From a virus, in IMG/VR virus record IMGVR_UViG_3300010391_000207, positions 1 to 61,628 of that record: a stretch of DNA of 61,628 bases; one strand, given 5' to 3'. Position numbers and translations under genes: made by a program. The notes beneath the pieces were generated by a model, which saw only the letters and a program-made list of their open reading frames with translations, had not been told where the DNA came from and ran no database searches. This document shows positions 24,686-31,951 of the stretch, piece after piece. Numbering within the stretch: the stretch's first letter is position 1; each line of letters starts with the position of its first letter.

Positions 24686-24901
24686 CTAAAGCTGTTCATG
24701 TTCCTTCATCAATGGCACCAGCACCTCATCAGCCGAGTCGGTATCTTTCAGGATACCTTCGGAGTACCAGTCGAGCACGAACTTGGTGGACAGGGCGTGA
24801 TGCACCGCGTCATCCAGGTAGAGGTCGCCCGGCATTGACCTCGATTTCGCTGCACACAAGGCGATGGTTGTGTCACCGACTTTGCGTATCCGTATGGCCA
24901 T
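24686..24901 (-). CDS. conserved phage protein of unknown function, 71 aa
   Basis: Start at 24901 (CCAGGAATC upstream). The motif CAAKSRSMPGDLYLDDAVHH followed by AL-x3-KF-x2-DW recurs in small proteins of many phages and prophages. It overlaps the large coiled-coil gene by 29 nt. Confidence 0.7.
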   Translation of the reverse strand: MAIRIRKVGDTTIALCAAKSRSMPGDLYLDDAVHHALSTKFVLDWYSEGILKDTDSADEVLVPLMKEHEQL

Positions 24902-26585
24902 GATTCCTGGCTCTTCTTTCACCAACTGTAACAACATCCTCGGCGGTGGCAGCGGCGGGCTGGCATTGTTCGACCACGATCGCACCCGTGATGCCCTCGC
25001 GAATCAACTCAAGTCGCAGCAGCAGCGTGTCGTCGTCGATCGCGCCCGCGCGCCAATCGGAACAGACGGACTCGACGGTGTCGCGGCTGTCCTCGGCGGG
25101 CGGCTGGGGAGCCTTATAATTCCTACAGGTTGGTTCGTGATTTGGGTAATCAGCATTGCAGCACCACCACGCCGGGTCTGCCGCGATATTCTGCGGGTTC
25201 GGCATTGAGTTGTAGAGTTTCGTCGCCATGTTCTTCCACCGGTCTCGCTCTTTCGCAATAGCAGCCGTTGCTTGCCACTCCTTCCACTGGGCAAGCTCGG
25301 CGGTGAGGGCCTTGTGCTTCGCCCGCAATTCGTTCATGCAGATACGCAGGTGCCGCGGCGACTTTACGAAGCCTTCTGCCGGCTCGCATATCCCGACAGC
25401 CGCGAATGCGCCAACGAGATTGTTCACCTCGATCTCAATATCTCGAAGTCTCTCCCGCTCAGCTTCGAGGGCGTCCATCTTGGTATATACTTCTTCCATG
25501 TCGTCCACATAGGCGTGCCAGTGCAACCAAATGCCTTTCTCGCGGCACATGAGATCAAAGCACATCGGGCAGTACAGACCAGCCCCGCTTCCAATCACGG
25601 TCTCCCACGTGTTGCCCATCGCGTTCCATACCGTGTCGTAGGCGCGGCCGCACCTTTGACATCTTTCGCCGTCGTGTTCCTCATTGCCCATGGCTATGAA
25701 TTCGGCCTGGAGGGCGGCAATCTGCAAATCCTTGTATGCTTTAGCCTCCAATCTCCCCAGATCGGTAGCCTCTTCAATCAACTCACTGATGGCTTGCTCG
25801 GGCGTCTCTGGCTCCTTGACTGTGGGTATCTCTTTGCGCACCTCGCGGCTGTACCCATTGTGGAGATTGCGGAGGGCATAGCAATACGGTTGGAGATACC
25901 GGATCTGCTGTTTTCTTTCGTGTAGCGATTCATCCCTTTGATGGAGTGAATCTGCCAGTCTCGCCACCTTCTGCTTGAGATGCTTGATACTGGTATCCTT
26001 GAAGGCGATCTGCCGGTCCCTGTCGGCGAGAGCGGCCTGGAGGGCGGCAATCTGTGCCTCTGCCTCGTACTTGCCCAGTCTTGTCGCCTCTTCGATCAAC
26101 TCCTCCAAAGCCTGGGCGGGCGTCGGCGGTTCCGGCACGCCTGTTTCGGCCCGAACATCGGGATCGTAGCCATTGTGCCGTTTGCGGAGCGCGTCGGAGA
26201 AGGGCTGGAGTTTGGCGATCTGCTCTGCGTGCCACCGTAGTACCCAGCCCAGCAGAACAACCCAATCCCCAGGCGGGGGCGAACCACCCGGCTGATGAAT
26301 TTGTATGGTCCGAATCGCAGCCTGAATCTGCTGGTCCTTGTCCTTTTCCCCCTTCAGGAAATCTCGCCCCGCCGTCAGGGCAACCGCTGCCTCGGCCAAT
26401 GTGGCTTCGAGTTCGGCGATCCGCCGGTCTCCACCGGCTATCATCTCGCGATCCTTTTCCATTACGACGCCCGCCAGACGGATGTCCTCTCTTTGCTGGT
26501 CGATGATCCGGTTGTTCTCGGCGAGAATGTGGCTGACGGACCCCATCGTGAGGTTGCTGTACTCTTTTCCTAAGTCACTCATCAT
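24873..26585 (-). CDS. large coiled-coil protein with internal duplication and zinc motifs
   Basis: About 570 aa from one of two adjacent ATGs (26585/26582; AAGGGCGACG upstream). Long coiled coils alternate with a duplicated block: residues ~125-182 (KLQPFSDALRKRHNGYD...) and ~230-292 (YLQPYCYALRNLHNGYS...) are clearly related. CQRCGRAYD and YCPMCFDLMC near 308-346 form a zinc site, and a second Cys cluster lies near the C-terminus (WWCCNADYPNHEPTC). No enzymatic motif. Possibly a structural or scaffold-type early protein. Confidence 0.65.
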   Translation of the reverse strand: MMSDLGKEYSNLTMGSVSHILAENNRIIDQQREDIRLAGVVMEKDREMIAGGDRRIAELEATLAEAAVALTAGRDFLKGEKDKDQQIQAAIRTIQIHQPGGSPPPGDWVVLLGWVLRWHAEQIAKLQPFSDALRKRHNGYDPDVRAETGVPEPPTPAQALEELIEEATRLGKYEAEAQIAALQAALADRDRQIAFKDTSIKHLKQKVARLADSLHQRDESLHERKQQIRYLQPYCYALRNLHNGYSREVRKEIPTVKEPETPEQAISELIEEATDLGRLEAKAYKDLQIAALQAEFIAMGNEEHDGERCQRCGRAYDTVWNAMGNTWETVIGSGAGLYCPMCFDLMCREKGIWLHWHAYVDDMEEVYTKMDALEAERERLRDIEIEVNNLVGAFAAVGICEPAEGFVKSPRHLRICMNELRAKHKALTAELAQWKEWQATAAIAKERDRWKNMATKLYNSMPNPQNIAADPAWWCCNADYPNHEPTCRNYKAPQPPAEDSRDTVESVCSDWRAGAIDDDTLLLRLELIREGITGAIVVEQCQPAAATAEDVVTVGERRARNHGHTDTQSR

Positions 26586-26691
26586 CGTCGCCCTTAAAAT
26601 CGTCGCAGGCTTCGTCGGTTCTGTCGTTGCACTCACTGGTGCAGTCCTCGGTTCCAAATTTCACGCACTCGATACATCGGTGTTCGCTCAT
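26575..26691 (-). CDS. acidic Cys-rich protein, 38 aa
   Basis: AGGGGTAGTCG before the ATG at 26691. Five Cys in CIECVKFGTEDCTSECND and a poly-acidic tail. Overlaps both neighbours by about 4 and 11 nt, fitting the local operon style. Probably zinc-binding. Confidence 0.55.
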   Translation of the reverse strand: MSEHRCIECVKFGTEDCTSECNDRTDEACDDFKGDDDE

Positions 26692-26879
26692 CGACTACCC
26701 CTTCCCTGCCTCTCCCAGAACCCCGGCATATTCTGCCCGTAGTAGTTGCCAAGCTGGGCGAAGCCATAGGCGGGACCGAAATAGTCCCCGAGTTTGCCCT
26801 GCTTCGGCTCGCCGTAGGTCTTTACGTGCTGGGCCTCGGCGGCCTTGTCCTCGATGTTGATGTCACGGTTCGGGTTCAT
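26688..26879 (-). CDS. hypothetical protein, 63 aa
   Basis: GGAGGTGAAGTGAT before the ATG. Gly/Tyr-rich (GDYFGPAYGFAQLGNYYG), likely disordered or adhesive. Function unknown. Confidence 0.6.
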   Translation of the reverse strand: MNPNRDINIEDKAAEAQHVKTYGEPKQGKLGDYFGPAYGFAQLGNYYGQNMPGFWERQGRGSR

Positions 26880-26885
26880 ATCACT

Positions 26886-27653
26886 TCACCTCCGGGGGAT
26901 GACAACATTCACCGTACGAACCCGCGTCCCTGATTCCTTGAAGGCGTCGTCGGGATTGGGCTCAATCATCCCACCTCGATCCTCAACCAGTTGCCGGAAT
27001 TCAGCCGTCAGCTTATTCTGCCGGAAGGTCACGCTCGCCGACATCACAGAGACCAGCCGCCCGCCCGGCTTGAGGAACTTCAGGGCGTGCAGGACGTGCT
27101 TGATGTCCTGCTGTTTCGAGAACGGCGGATTCATCACGACACGGTCAAATGTGCCGATGTCACCCTTCAACCAGTTCCCAATGGGTGTGCAAGCCAGAAA
27201 ATCCCCTTGATGAATCTGGAGTCTCGAAACACCGCGTACCATCAAGTGGGCCAGGTAATCGAAATTTATCTCCACGGCCACCTTGTTGGGACCGTTGCCG
27301 ATGGCCACGACAATGTTGCCCGTCCCTGCGCTGGGTTCCAAAACACGGTGGTATGTCCCGACCTCAGCAAGTTCCAGCAGGCGCGCCACAATAGGCTTCG
27401 GCGTCGGGAAGAAATCGAAGTCCTGATGCGTGGCGATCTCCCCGGATAGAATCACCTGCTCGATAGCCTCGGCCGCGTCGCCGTCAAACAGATGAGCCTT
27501 GGCCTTGCGATTCCACGTTCCGCCGGCGGCCTCCAGGACCTTGTTCGTCTTCTCGTAGAGTTTGCGGTCAAGCCATTTGGCCGTGAGCATCAACCGATTG
27601 CCTTCGGTCTGGGCTTGGTCGAGAATAGCAAGAACATCGTCAGTGACTTTCAT
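26886..27653 (-). CDS. DNA adenine N6-methyltransferase
   Basis: 255 aa. SAM-binding motif I VLEPSAGTGN (residues 104-113), motif IV NPPF (175-178) and a FFPTPKPIVARLLELA opening place it in the N6-adenine methylase group with a target of unknown sequence. Unlike the broken methyltransferase at 3073-3723 it looks intact. Coupled by ATGA to the zinc protein upstream. Possible role: protection from host restriction or regulation. Confidence 0.9.
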   Translation of the reverse strand: MKVTDDVLAILDQAQTEGNRLMLTAKWLDRKLYEKTNKVLEAAGGTWNRKAKAHLFDGDAAEAIEQVILSGEIATHQDFDFFPTPKPIVARLLELAEVGTYHRVLEPSAGTGNIVVAIGNGPNKVAVEINFDYLAHLMVRGVSRLQIHQGDFLACTPIGNWLKGDIGTFDRVVMNPPFSKQQDIKHVLHALKFLKPGGRLVSVMSASVTFRQNKLTAEFRQLVEDRGGMIEPNPDDAFKESGTRVRTVNVVIPRR

Positions 27654-27955
27654 GGGGCCTCCGATGGGACAGGGGCGGGAGAATTAGCTGCCCTTCCGAG
27701 CCGCTGGAGAGCCGCCGTTCGACGCTCGATAATCGGCACGATGAGTTCGGCAAAGCGCTGCACAAGATTCCTCACGTCGTCCCTGTTCGCACACCCACGG
27801 CACAGGTCAGGGTCTACCATGCAGCCGCAGATAACGCCGCGGCAGGACCAGCAGAATTCCTTGCCGCAGATCAGGCAGGTCATAAGGATGCCGCCCGGGT
27901 CTCTCTGGCAGAAGTCACAGACCTCAACGGTCTTGGCTGGGATGGTTCGTTTCAT
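27650..27955 (-). CDS. zinc-binding protein, RING/IBR-like Cys pattern
   Basis: 101 aa. Residues 13-56 contain CDFC...CLIC...CWSC...CGC...CRGC, enough for two zinc sites in a treble-clef or RING-like order, followed by a helical tail. It is the first gene left of repeat array 1, with AAGG 9 nt before its ATG. Function unknown. Confidence 0.7.
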   Translation of the reverse strand: MKRTIPAKTVEVCDFCQRDPGGILMTCLICGKEFCWSCRGVICGCMVDPDLCRGCANRDDVRNLVQRFAELIVPIIERRTAALQRLGRAANSPAPVPSEAP

Positions 27956-27964
27956 CGCTTAACA

Positions 27965-28330
27965 CCTTGAATATGACGCCGCACCGCGCTGCACCAAACC
28001 TTTCCTCGCCGGGCCTTGCCTTGCCCCGCCGGACCGGGCCGTGCCTTGCCTGCCGTGCCTTGCCTGCCTTGCCTTACCCTGACCCGCCTTGCCACGCCGC
28101 ACCAAACCTTACCGCGCCTGCGAATCCCTGCCTTGCCCTGACATGCCCAACCCGACCATGCGCGATCTTTACGCGCCATGCCTGCCATACCGAACCCAAC
28201 TACACTTGTCCCAGCCGGACCAAACCTGACCGCTCCAAGCCAAACCATGCCGCGCCTGCCTTGCCGTGACACACCAAACCGCACCCCGTCTAACCTGAAC
28301 GTACCTTACCATGCCATGCCTGCCGCGCCG
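27965..28330. repeat. pentanucleotide-phased array 1, (RCCNN)n
   Basis: Read on the plus strand, G/A-C-C recurs every 5 nt with the other two bases free (for example GCCTT GCCTT ACCCT GACCC GCCTT GCCAC). On the minus strand this is NNGGY. The phase shifts occasionally. One GCCTGCGAATCC unit occurs at about 28117. No Shine-Dalgarno-led gene is supported inside; long frames here are products of the composition. Confidence 0.85.
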
Positions 28331-28342
28331 TGTCGAATCGCA

Positions 28343-28855
28343 TCAGTCGATCAGAGCAAGAATGCCTTCGCAGGTCGGTCTTAGTTCCTCTATGTCCACG
28401 ACAGATCGACACCACGACCGGAGAGTGCTGATCTTGCTTTCAATGACAGCCCGGCGGGCCTCAGCGTCGCCAAGAACGTCAGGCCGCTCACGGAAGCCCT
28501 CATTCTTGAAATCGGGCAGATACCGTCGCACCTGAGTTGCATCCTTGGCACCCTCAATGGCGTCCTTCGCAGCACCCTTGGTTCGCTTCTCTGTGAGAAA
28601 ACACACGAACCGGGTACTGAGAATCATGGCGGTGGCTTGGGCCAGCCGGTACTTGTGACCGGCAACAGAATCGTCCCACACGAAATACTCGTGCAGAGGG
28701 TGTTTCTCGTTCTCGGCCTCCGTCAAAATCATTTCCTGCGTCAGCCGTCCGTTGTGGTTGACGATTTCACTGAGGCATTGCTCAATGACAGTCGTCTTGT
28801 GCTTGCGGACAACTTTAGCCTCAACTTTGGAGAGATACTTGACTGTGGCGTTCAT
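28343..28855 (-). CDS. conserved phage protein of unknown function, 170 aa
   Basis: GGGAGAAGGCA before the ATG. The segment NHNGRLTQEMILTEAENEKH followed by PLHEYFVWDDSVAGHKYRLA is a widespread phage signature (xxPLHdxFeWDDskAa..yRl.qA). Function is not established. Flanked on both sides, with its partner at 28867, by the repeat arrays. Confidence 0.75.
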   Translation of the reverse strand: MNATVKYLSKVEAKVVRKHKTTVIEQCLSEIVNHNGRLTQEMILTEAENEKHPLHEYFVWDDSVAGHKYRLAQATAMILSTRFVCFLTEKRTKGAAKDAIEGAKDATQVRRYLPDFKNEGFRERPDVLGDAEARRAVIESKISTLRSWCRSVVDIEELRPTCEGILALID

Positions 28856-28866
28856 TGCCTTCTCCC

Positions 28867-29604
28867 TTATTCGTCCGTGCCGTTTCCGTCAGTCTCGTTG
28901 GCCGTGGCGATCTTCTGGAGAATCTCGTCGGACAACTCCACATTCATCGCCCACTCGGGAATAACGAGCGGCTTGACCTGGGGCCGACAGATAGTCCGAA
29001 CCTCCGCAATCTCTTTGGGGTCCGAAATGGCGCGGCTGACGACATAGGTGCCGAACGTTCCGTCCTTTTCCGGTCGCCACTCGCCAACGCCGACGTTACC
29101 CGCCCGATTGAGCAAGTCCACGACGGTTTGGGGCGGAATGGTATCGCCAAAGAGAATGATAAGACGGGCCTTCCAGTCCTCAAAAGCAGGACGGAATCGG
29201 ACATCAGGGGTTCGGCCCATGCCGCTGGTACGCACCATGTCCATGCGCGGGACCATCCGCGAGTAGGTGATGGGGATAGAGCCACCCTCCACGAACAGGG
29301 ACACGCGGAGCGCGGTCTTCTTGAGGCCCTTGACTTGACCGGCGGCAGTCAGCATCCCCTTCTTGAATGCCGTGGGGGGCAGGCATACTTGCTCCACCGT
29401 ATTGCGCGTAATCGCACGCTCGATGCAGTCGGCGGGAACCTTCTTTTCTCGCTGCACAGAGAGGCCCATGTGCTTGCGCAGCATCTCCTCGATGACTTTC
29501 TGATTGAAGCAGTTTTGGATCAGAGGATTCGTGCCGTCGACTTCGAGACAGATCGACAACTGCTTCGGTTGTTCGATCACGTCACTGCCTTTCTTCTTTA
29601 CCAT
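28867..29604 (-). CDS. conserved phage protein with GxGEWRPEKxGxFG motif, 245 aa
   Basis: GGGAAGATCAAC before the ATG. The centre (PAFEDWKARLIILFG, then LLNRAGNVGVGEWRPEKDGT) is a signature of an uncharacterised family common in phages, often near recombination genes. Lies between the two repeat arrays and forms a pair with the gene at 28343. No catalytic motif is obvious. Confidence 0.75.
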   Translation of the reverse strand: MVKKKGSDVIEQPKQLSICLEVDGTNPLIQNCFNQKVIEEMLRKHMGLSVQREKKVPADCIERAITRNTVEQVCLPPTAFKKGMLTAAGQVKGLKKTALRVSLFVEGGSIPITYSRMVPRMDMVRTSGMGRTPDVRFRPAFEDWKARLIILFGDTIPPQTVVDLLNRAGNVGVGEWRPEKDGTFGTYVVSRAISDPKEIAEVRTICRPQVKPLVIPEWAMNVELSDEILQKIATANETDGNGTDE

Positions 29605-29676
29605 GTTGATCTTCCCTTATGACTGATGTTTGATGCGATTCACTATGTTGACTGTTTGTCGCGCGACTCCTTTCCG

Positions 29677-30330
29677 CCTGCGAAAACGCACCGGGCCTGG
29701 CCCAACCTCACCGTGCCTGGCCTTACCGCGCCGAGCCTTGCCTGCGAATCCGAACTCTGCCATTCCGTGACTCACCAGACCTGACAACACCCCGACGTGC
29801 CATACCCGGACTTACCATGCCTGCGAAACCAAGCCCCACCGGGCCAAACCCGGCCATGCCATGCCCGGCCTCGCCGGGACTTGTCTTGCCTGCGAAACCT
29901 CGCCTCGCCAAGATCCACCTCGACGTACCGTGACATACGCCGCCACGCCTTGACTGCCAAACCACACCAGACCAGAAGTCGCCATGGCTTGCCCCGCCGT
30001 GCCTCGCCAGACCTGCGCGACCAGACCCCGCCAAGCCAGACCAGGCCAGACCCCGCCAAACCGCGACTGTGAAACCCCACCTTGCCCTGCCATGCCAGAC
30101 CCCACCGCGCGTTACCTGTCCAATCCTCGTCCTGCCATGCCTGCGAAACCTTGCCGCACCCGGCCTGACCATACCATACCGGGCCACGCCAGACCCAGCC
30201 TGCGAGACCCGACCGAGCCCCGCCAAACCCAACCCTGCCGCACAATGCCTGTCCGTACCGTGCCTGCGAAAACGTACCGTGCCTTGCCTCCCTCGGCCGC
30301 GCCCCGCCTTGCCGGGCCATGCCGTGTCCC
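29677..30330. repeat. pentanucleotide-phased array 2 with ~65-nt higher-order units
   Basis: Same RCCNN 5-nt phasing as array 1 (minus strand NNGGY), but longer. It is broken every 52-79 nt by a GCCTGCGAAACC-like unit at about 29677, 29740, 29819, 29888, 29951, 30011, 30063, 30139, 30198 and 30262 (minus strand GGTTTCGCAGGC). Both strands carry long spurious frames. Candidate origin, recombination or protein-binding array; function unknown. Confidence 0.85.
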
Positions 30331-30383
30331 GGCAAAGAAAAAGCCACCAGGCTCGTTCGGGCCGGCTGGCCCGGCTCCGGTTA

Positions 30384-30446
30384 TCTTCAACCACGTTGGC
30401 AGGTGCCGTCCGTGGAAAAACAGGACCGGCCGGCCGTGGTTGAAGA
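30384..30446. repeat. perfect 12-bp inverted repeat beside array 2
   Basis: TCTTCAACCACG (30384-30395) and CGTGGTTGAAGA (30435-30446) are exact inverses separated by 39 nt that contain a GGCCGGC-rich stretch. Immediately right of array 2, so the two may form one functional locus such as an origin. A leftward hairpin with a T-run (AGCC/GGCT, about 30337-30352) lies between them. Confidence 0.7.
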
Positions 30447-30545
30447 CCGAAGGTGGGGGACAGTAGCCGGCCGATCCCAGGTGATTTGTGCAGTCCATTG
30501 CGGTCTTCCGTTCCATCAGCTGTCCCTATCAGACCGAAATATCTC

Positions 30546-30574
30546 TTGACTCTTCTATGTCACTGGCGTAGAAT
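30546..30574 (+). promoter_or_regulatory. sigma70-like promoter
   Basis: TTGACT (30546-30551), a 17-nt spacer and TAGAAT (30569-30574). Directs rightward transcription against the surrounding leftward operons, into the small central island. Confidence 0.7.
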
Positions 30575-30641
30575 AAACCACGCTCACGCAAGGAGCCACT
30601 TCGGCGAGTTATCCCACGGACGAACAAAAGGAGGTTGGGCG

Positions 30642-30797
30642 ATGCTTGTTTTGTTGCTTTGCTGCCCTGTTGCCATCAGAAACTCCCTGTCCGAAGATTT
30701 CCTTGATGACTTTCAACCACTTACTGAGGGACATCATGGTGAGATGCTTTGGAGGTGTCAATACAATTCCGTACGAAAAATACGCGGCCGTTCGTAA
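30642..30797 (+). CDS. possible small protein, 51 aa
   Basis: AAAAGGAGG sits 7 nt before the ATG, with the 30546 promoter upstream. The product starts hydrophobic (LVLLLCCPVA) and becomes charged. On the opposite strand a 66-codon frame (30609-30809) gives a more ordinary-looking peptide but lacks a ribosome binding site, so the strand is not certain. Confidence 0.35.
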   Translation: MLVLLLCCPVAIRNSLSEDFLDDFQPLTEGHHGEMLWRCQYNSVRKIRGRS

Positions 30798-30851
30798 ATG
30801 TATATTCATACGGAACTTGCATGCGAAAAATAATTTGACACTATTTGTAGT

Positions 30852-31145
30852 ATGGGTACGAGAACTGACGATTTAGACGAAATCGCTGCGCCTGTGGCGG
30901 CAAGATTGCAGGCCGAATACGGCAACCTCAAGCACGTTCTATCCGCGGCAGTCTTGGCGTTCGACTGGCTTCTCCCAGATTATCAGAAGGTGTTCTTGGC
31001 CCGAGCTGGCGGTCAAGAAGCGGAGATCCCTCTGCCGACAGAAGAAAAGGTTCGCGACCATCTGAGCAGGATCCTGGCACTTTCTCAAATCCAAGCCGAA
31101 CGAACCGCACGCGATCACAAGGCCAAGTCCGTAAAATTCGGTTGA
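30852..31145 (+). CDS. hypothetical protein, 97 aa, island gene
   Basis: Helical acidic-basic protein (VRDHLSRILALSQIQAERTA near the end) with sensible codon use. No Shine-Dalgarno site precedes the ATG, so translation may be leaderless. The AT-rich 90 bp upstream hold two CGAAAAATA direct repeats (about 30774 and 30824) and an imperfect TTCGTA/TACGGAA inverted repeat, possible operator sites. A regulator role is context-based only. Confidence 0.6.
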   Translation: MGTRTDDLDEIAAPVAARLQAEYGNLKHVLSAAVLAFDWLLPDYQKVFLARAGGQEAEIPLPTEEKVRDHLSRILALSQIQAERTARDHKAKSVKFG

Positions 31146-31177
31146 TCCTCACAATCTCGATTTCGGTTTGGAGGTCT

Positions 31178-31309
31178 ATGACGTGTGTCGATTCCATATT
31201 CCCATCCCCCATCAGGTTATCTCGTCGCGGCCCCAATAGCGAAATAGACTACAACTGTTCCCTAGCGCTGTCCATGAGAAAATCTCACAGAGGGACGAAA
31301 AATCGTTGA
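31178..31309 (+). CDS. possible small protein, 43 aa
   Basis: TTTGGAGGTCT directly before the ATG. Ser/Arg-rich product without recognisable motif. Its last codons overlap the -35 box of the next promoter. Confidence 0.35.
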   Translation: MTCVDSIFPSPIRLSRRGPNSEIDYNCSLALSMRKSHRGTKNR

Positions 31310-31334
31310 CGTGTCCCCCGGGATCGGGTACAAT
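31306..31334 (+). promoter_or_regulatory. strong sigma70-like promoter
   Basis: TTGACG (31306-31311), a 17-nt spacer and TACAAT (31329-31334). Leads to the small membrane protein at 31487 after about 145 nt of leader with no other gene seen. Confidence 0.75.
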
Positions 31335-31486
31335 ACTGGCCCACATCGGCAGGGACGCCCAAAATTGGTCAACACGCAGGCGGCTGAGGGTTAGTAGCTT
31401 TTCTCCTGGCTGCCTGCGCGGCATATAGCGGCAGCGGCGCGTGCCCGCGTCCGATCAGAACAGAGGTCTGATTTGCGGAGGTATGT

Positions 31487-31609
31487 ATGGGAATCGAGCA
31501 TTGGTCGATTGTGGTCTTTTTTGTGGCCAGCGCGGGCATCCTCACCGTGATAGGCTGGATGATCGCGCACACCCACAGGAGGAGTCCGGAACGGCAGAAG
31601 ACCGGCTGA
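31487..31609 (+). CDS. single-pass membrane protein, 40 aa
   Basis: GGAGGTATGT before the ATG. One transmembrane helix (WSIVVFFVASAGILTVIGWM) followed by a basic tail. Convergent with the end of the late operon (15 nt apart). Could be a small holin/antiholin or an immunity or superinfection-exclusion peptide; sequence alone cannot decide. Confidence 0.65.
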   Translation: MGIEHWSIVVFFVASAGILTVIGWMIAHTHRRSPERQKTG

Positions 31610-31624
31610 CCCGCCCTTCTTTAT

Positions 31625-31951
31625 TTAGCCCTTGCCCGGCCGCTTGGCCGGCATCAGATGTTCCGCGATCCGGTCGATCTCCTGGTGAACGCTGGCGAAA
31701 TTCGTGGACATCTTATCGGACAGCTTGCCAACGGCTTCATCCGTCGCCTCCTGCCGGCGGTCGATCTCCGCGTGCAAATGGTGGCATAACTCGGCATTGT
31801 ACGCGCCGTCGGGTTTGTCTTCGTGGCTGTGCCTGTTGCCGACGCGCAGTTCGAATCCGCGCTTGATGAGCAACGCCAGCACGGTCACTCCCACACCGCC
31901 GACGCCCCAAATCGCATCCGTCACCATCCCCTGTGCCAGGATCCAGATCAT
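31625..31951 (-). CDS. membrane-anchored coiled-coil protein, holin-like candidate
   Basis: 108 aa. One or two N-terminal hydrophobic segments (WILAQGMVTDAIWGVGGVGV, then TVLALLI), then a His-rich linker and a coiled coil. This is the last gene of the late operon, coupled by ATGA to the gene upstream. Position and form fit small phage holin-associated or spanin-like proteins, but no lysis gene with clear motifs adjoins it. Confidence 0.6.
   Translation of the reverse strand: MIWILAQGMVTDAIWGVGGVGVTVLALLIKRGFELRVGNRHSHEDKPDGAYNAELCHHLHAEIDRRQEATDEAVGKLSDKMSTNFASVHQEIDRIAEHLMPAKRPGKG

Noticed and set aside
29700-30516. Long minus- and plus-strand frames through repeat array 2
   Set aside because: They arise from the 5-nt G/C-phased composition, occur in several frames on both strands at once and encode repetitive Arg/Gly/Trp or Pro/Cys-rich nonsense.
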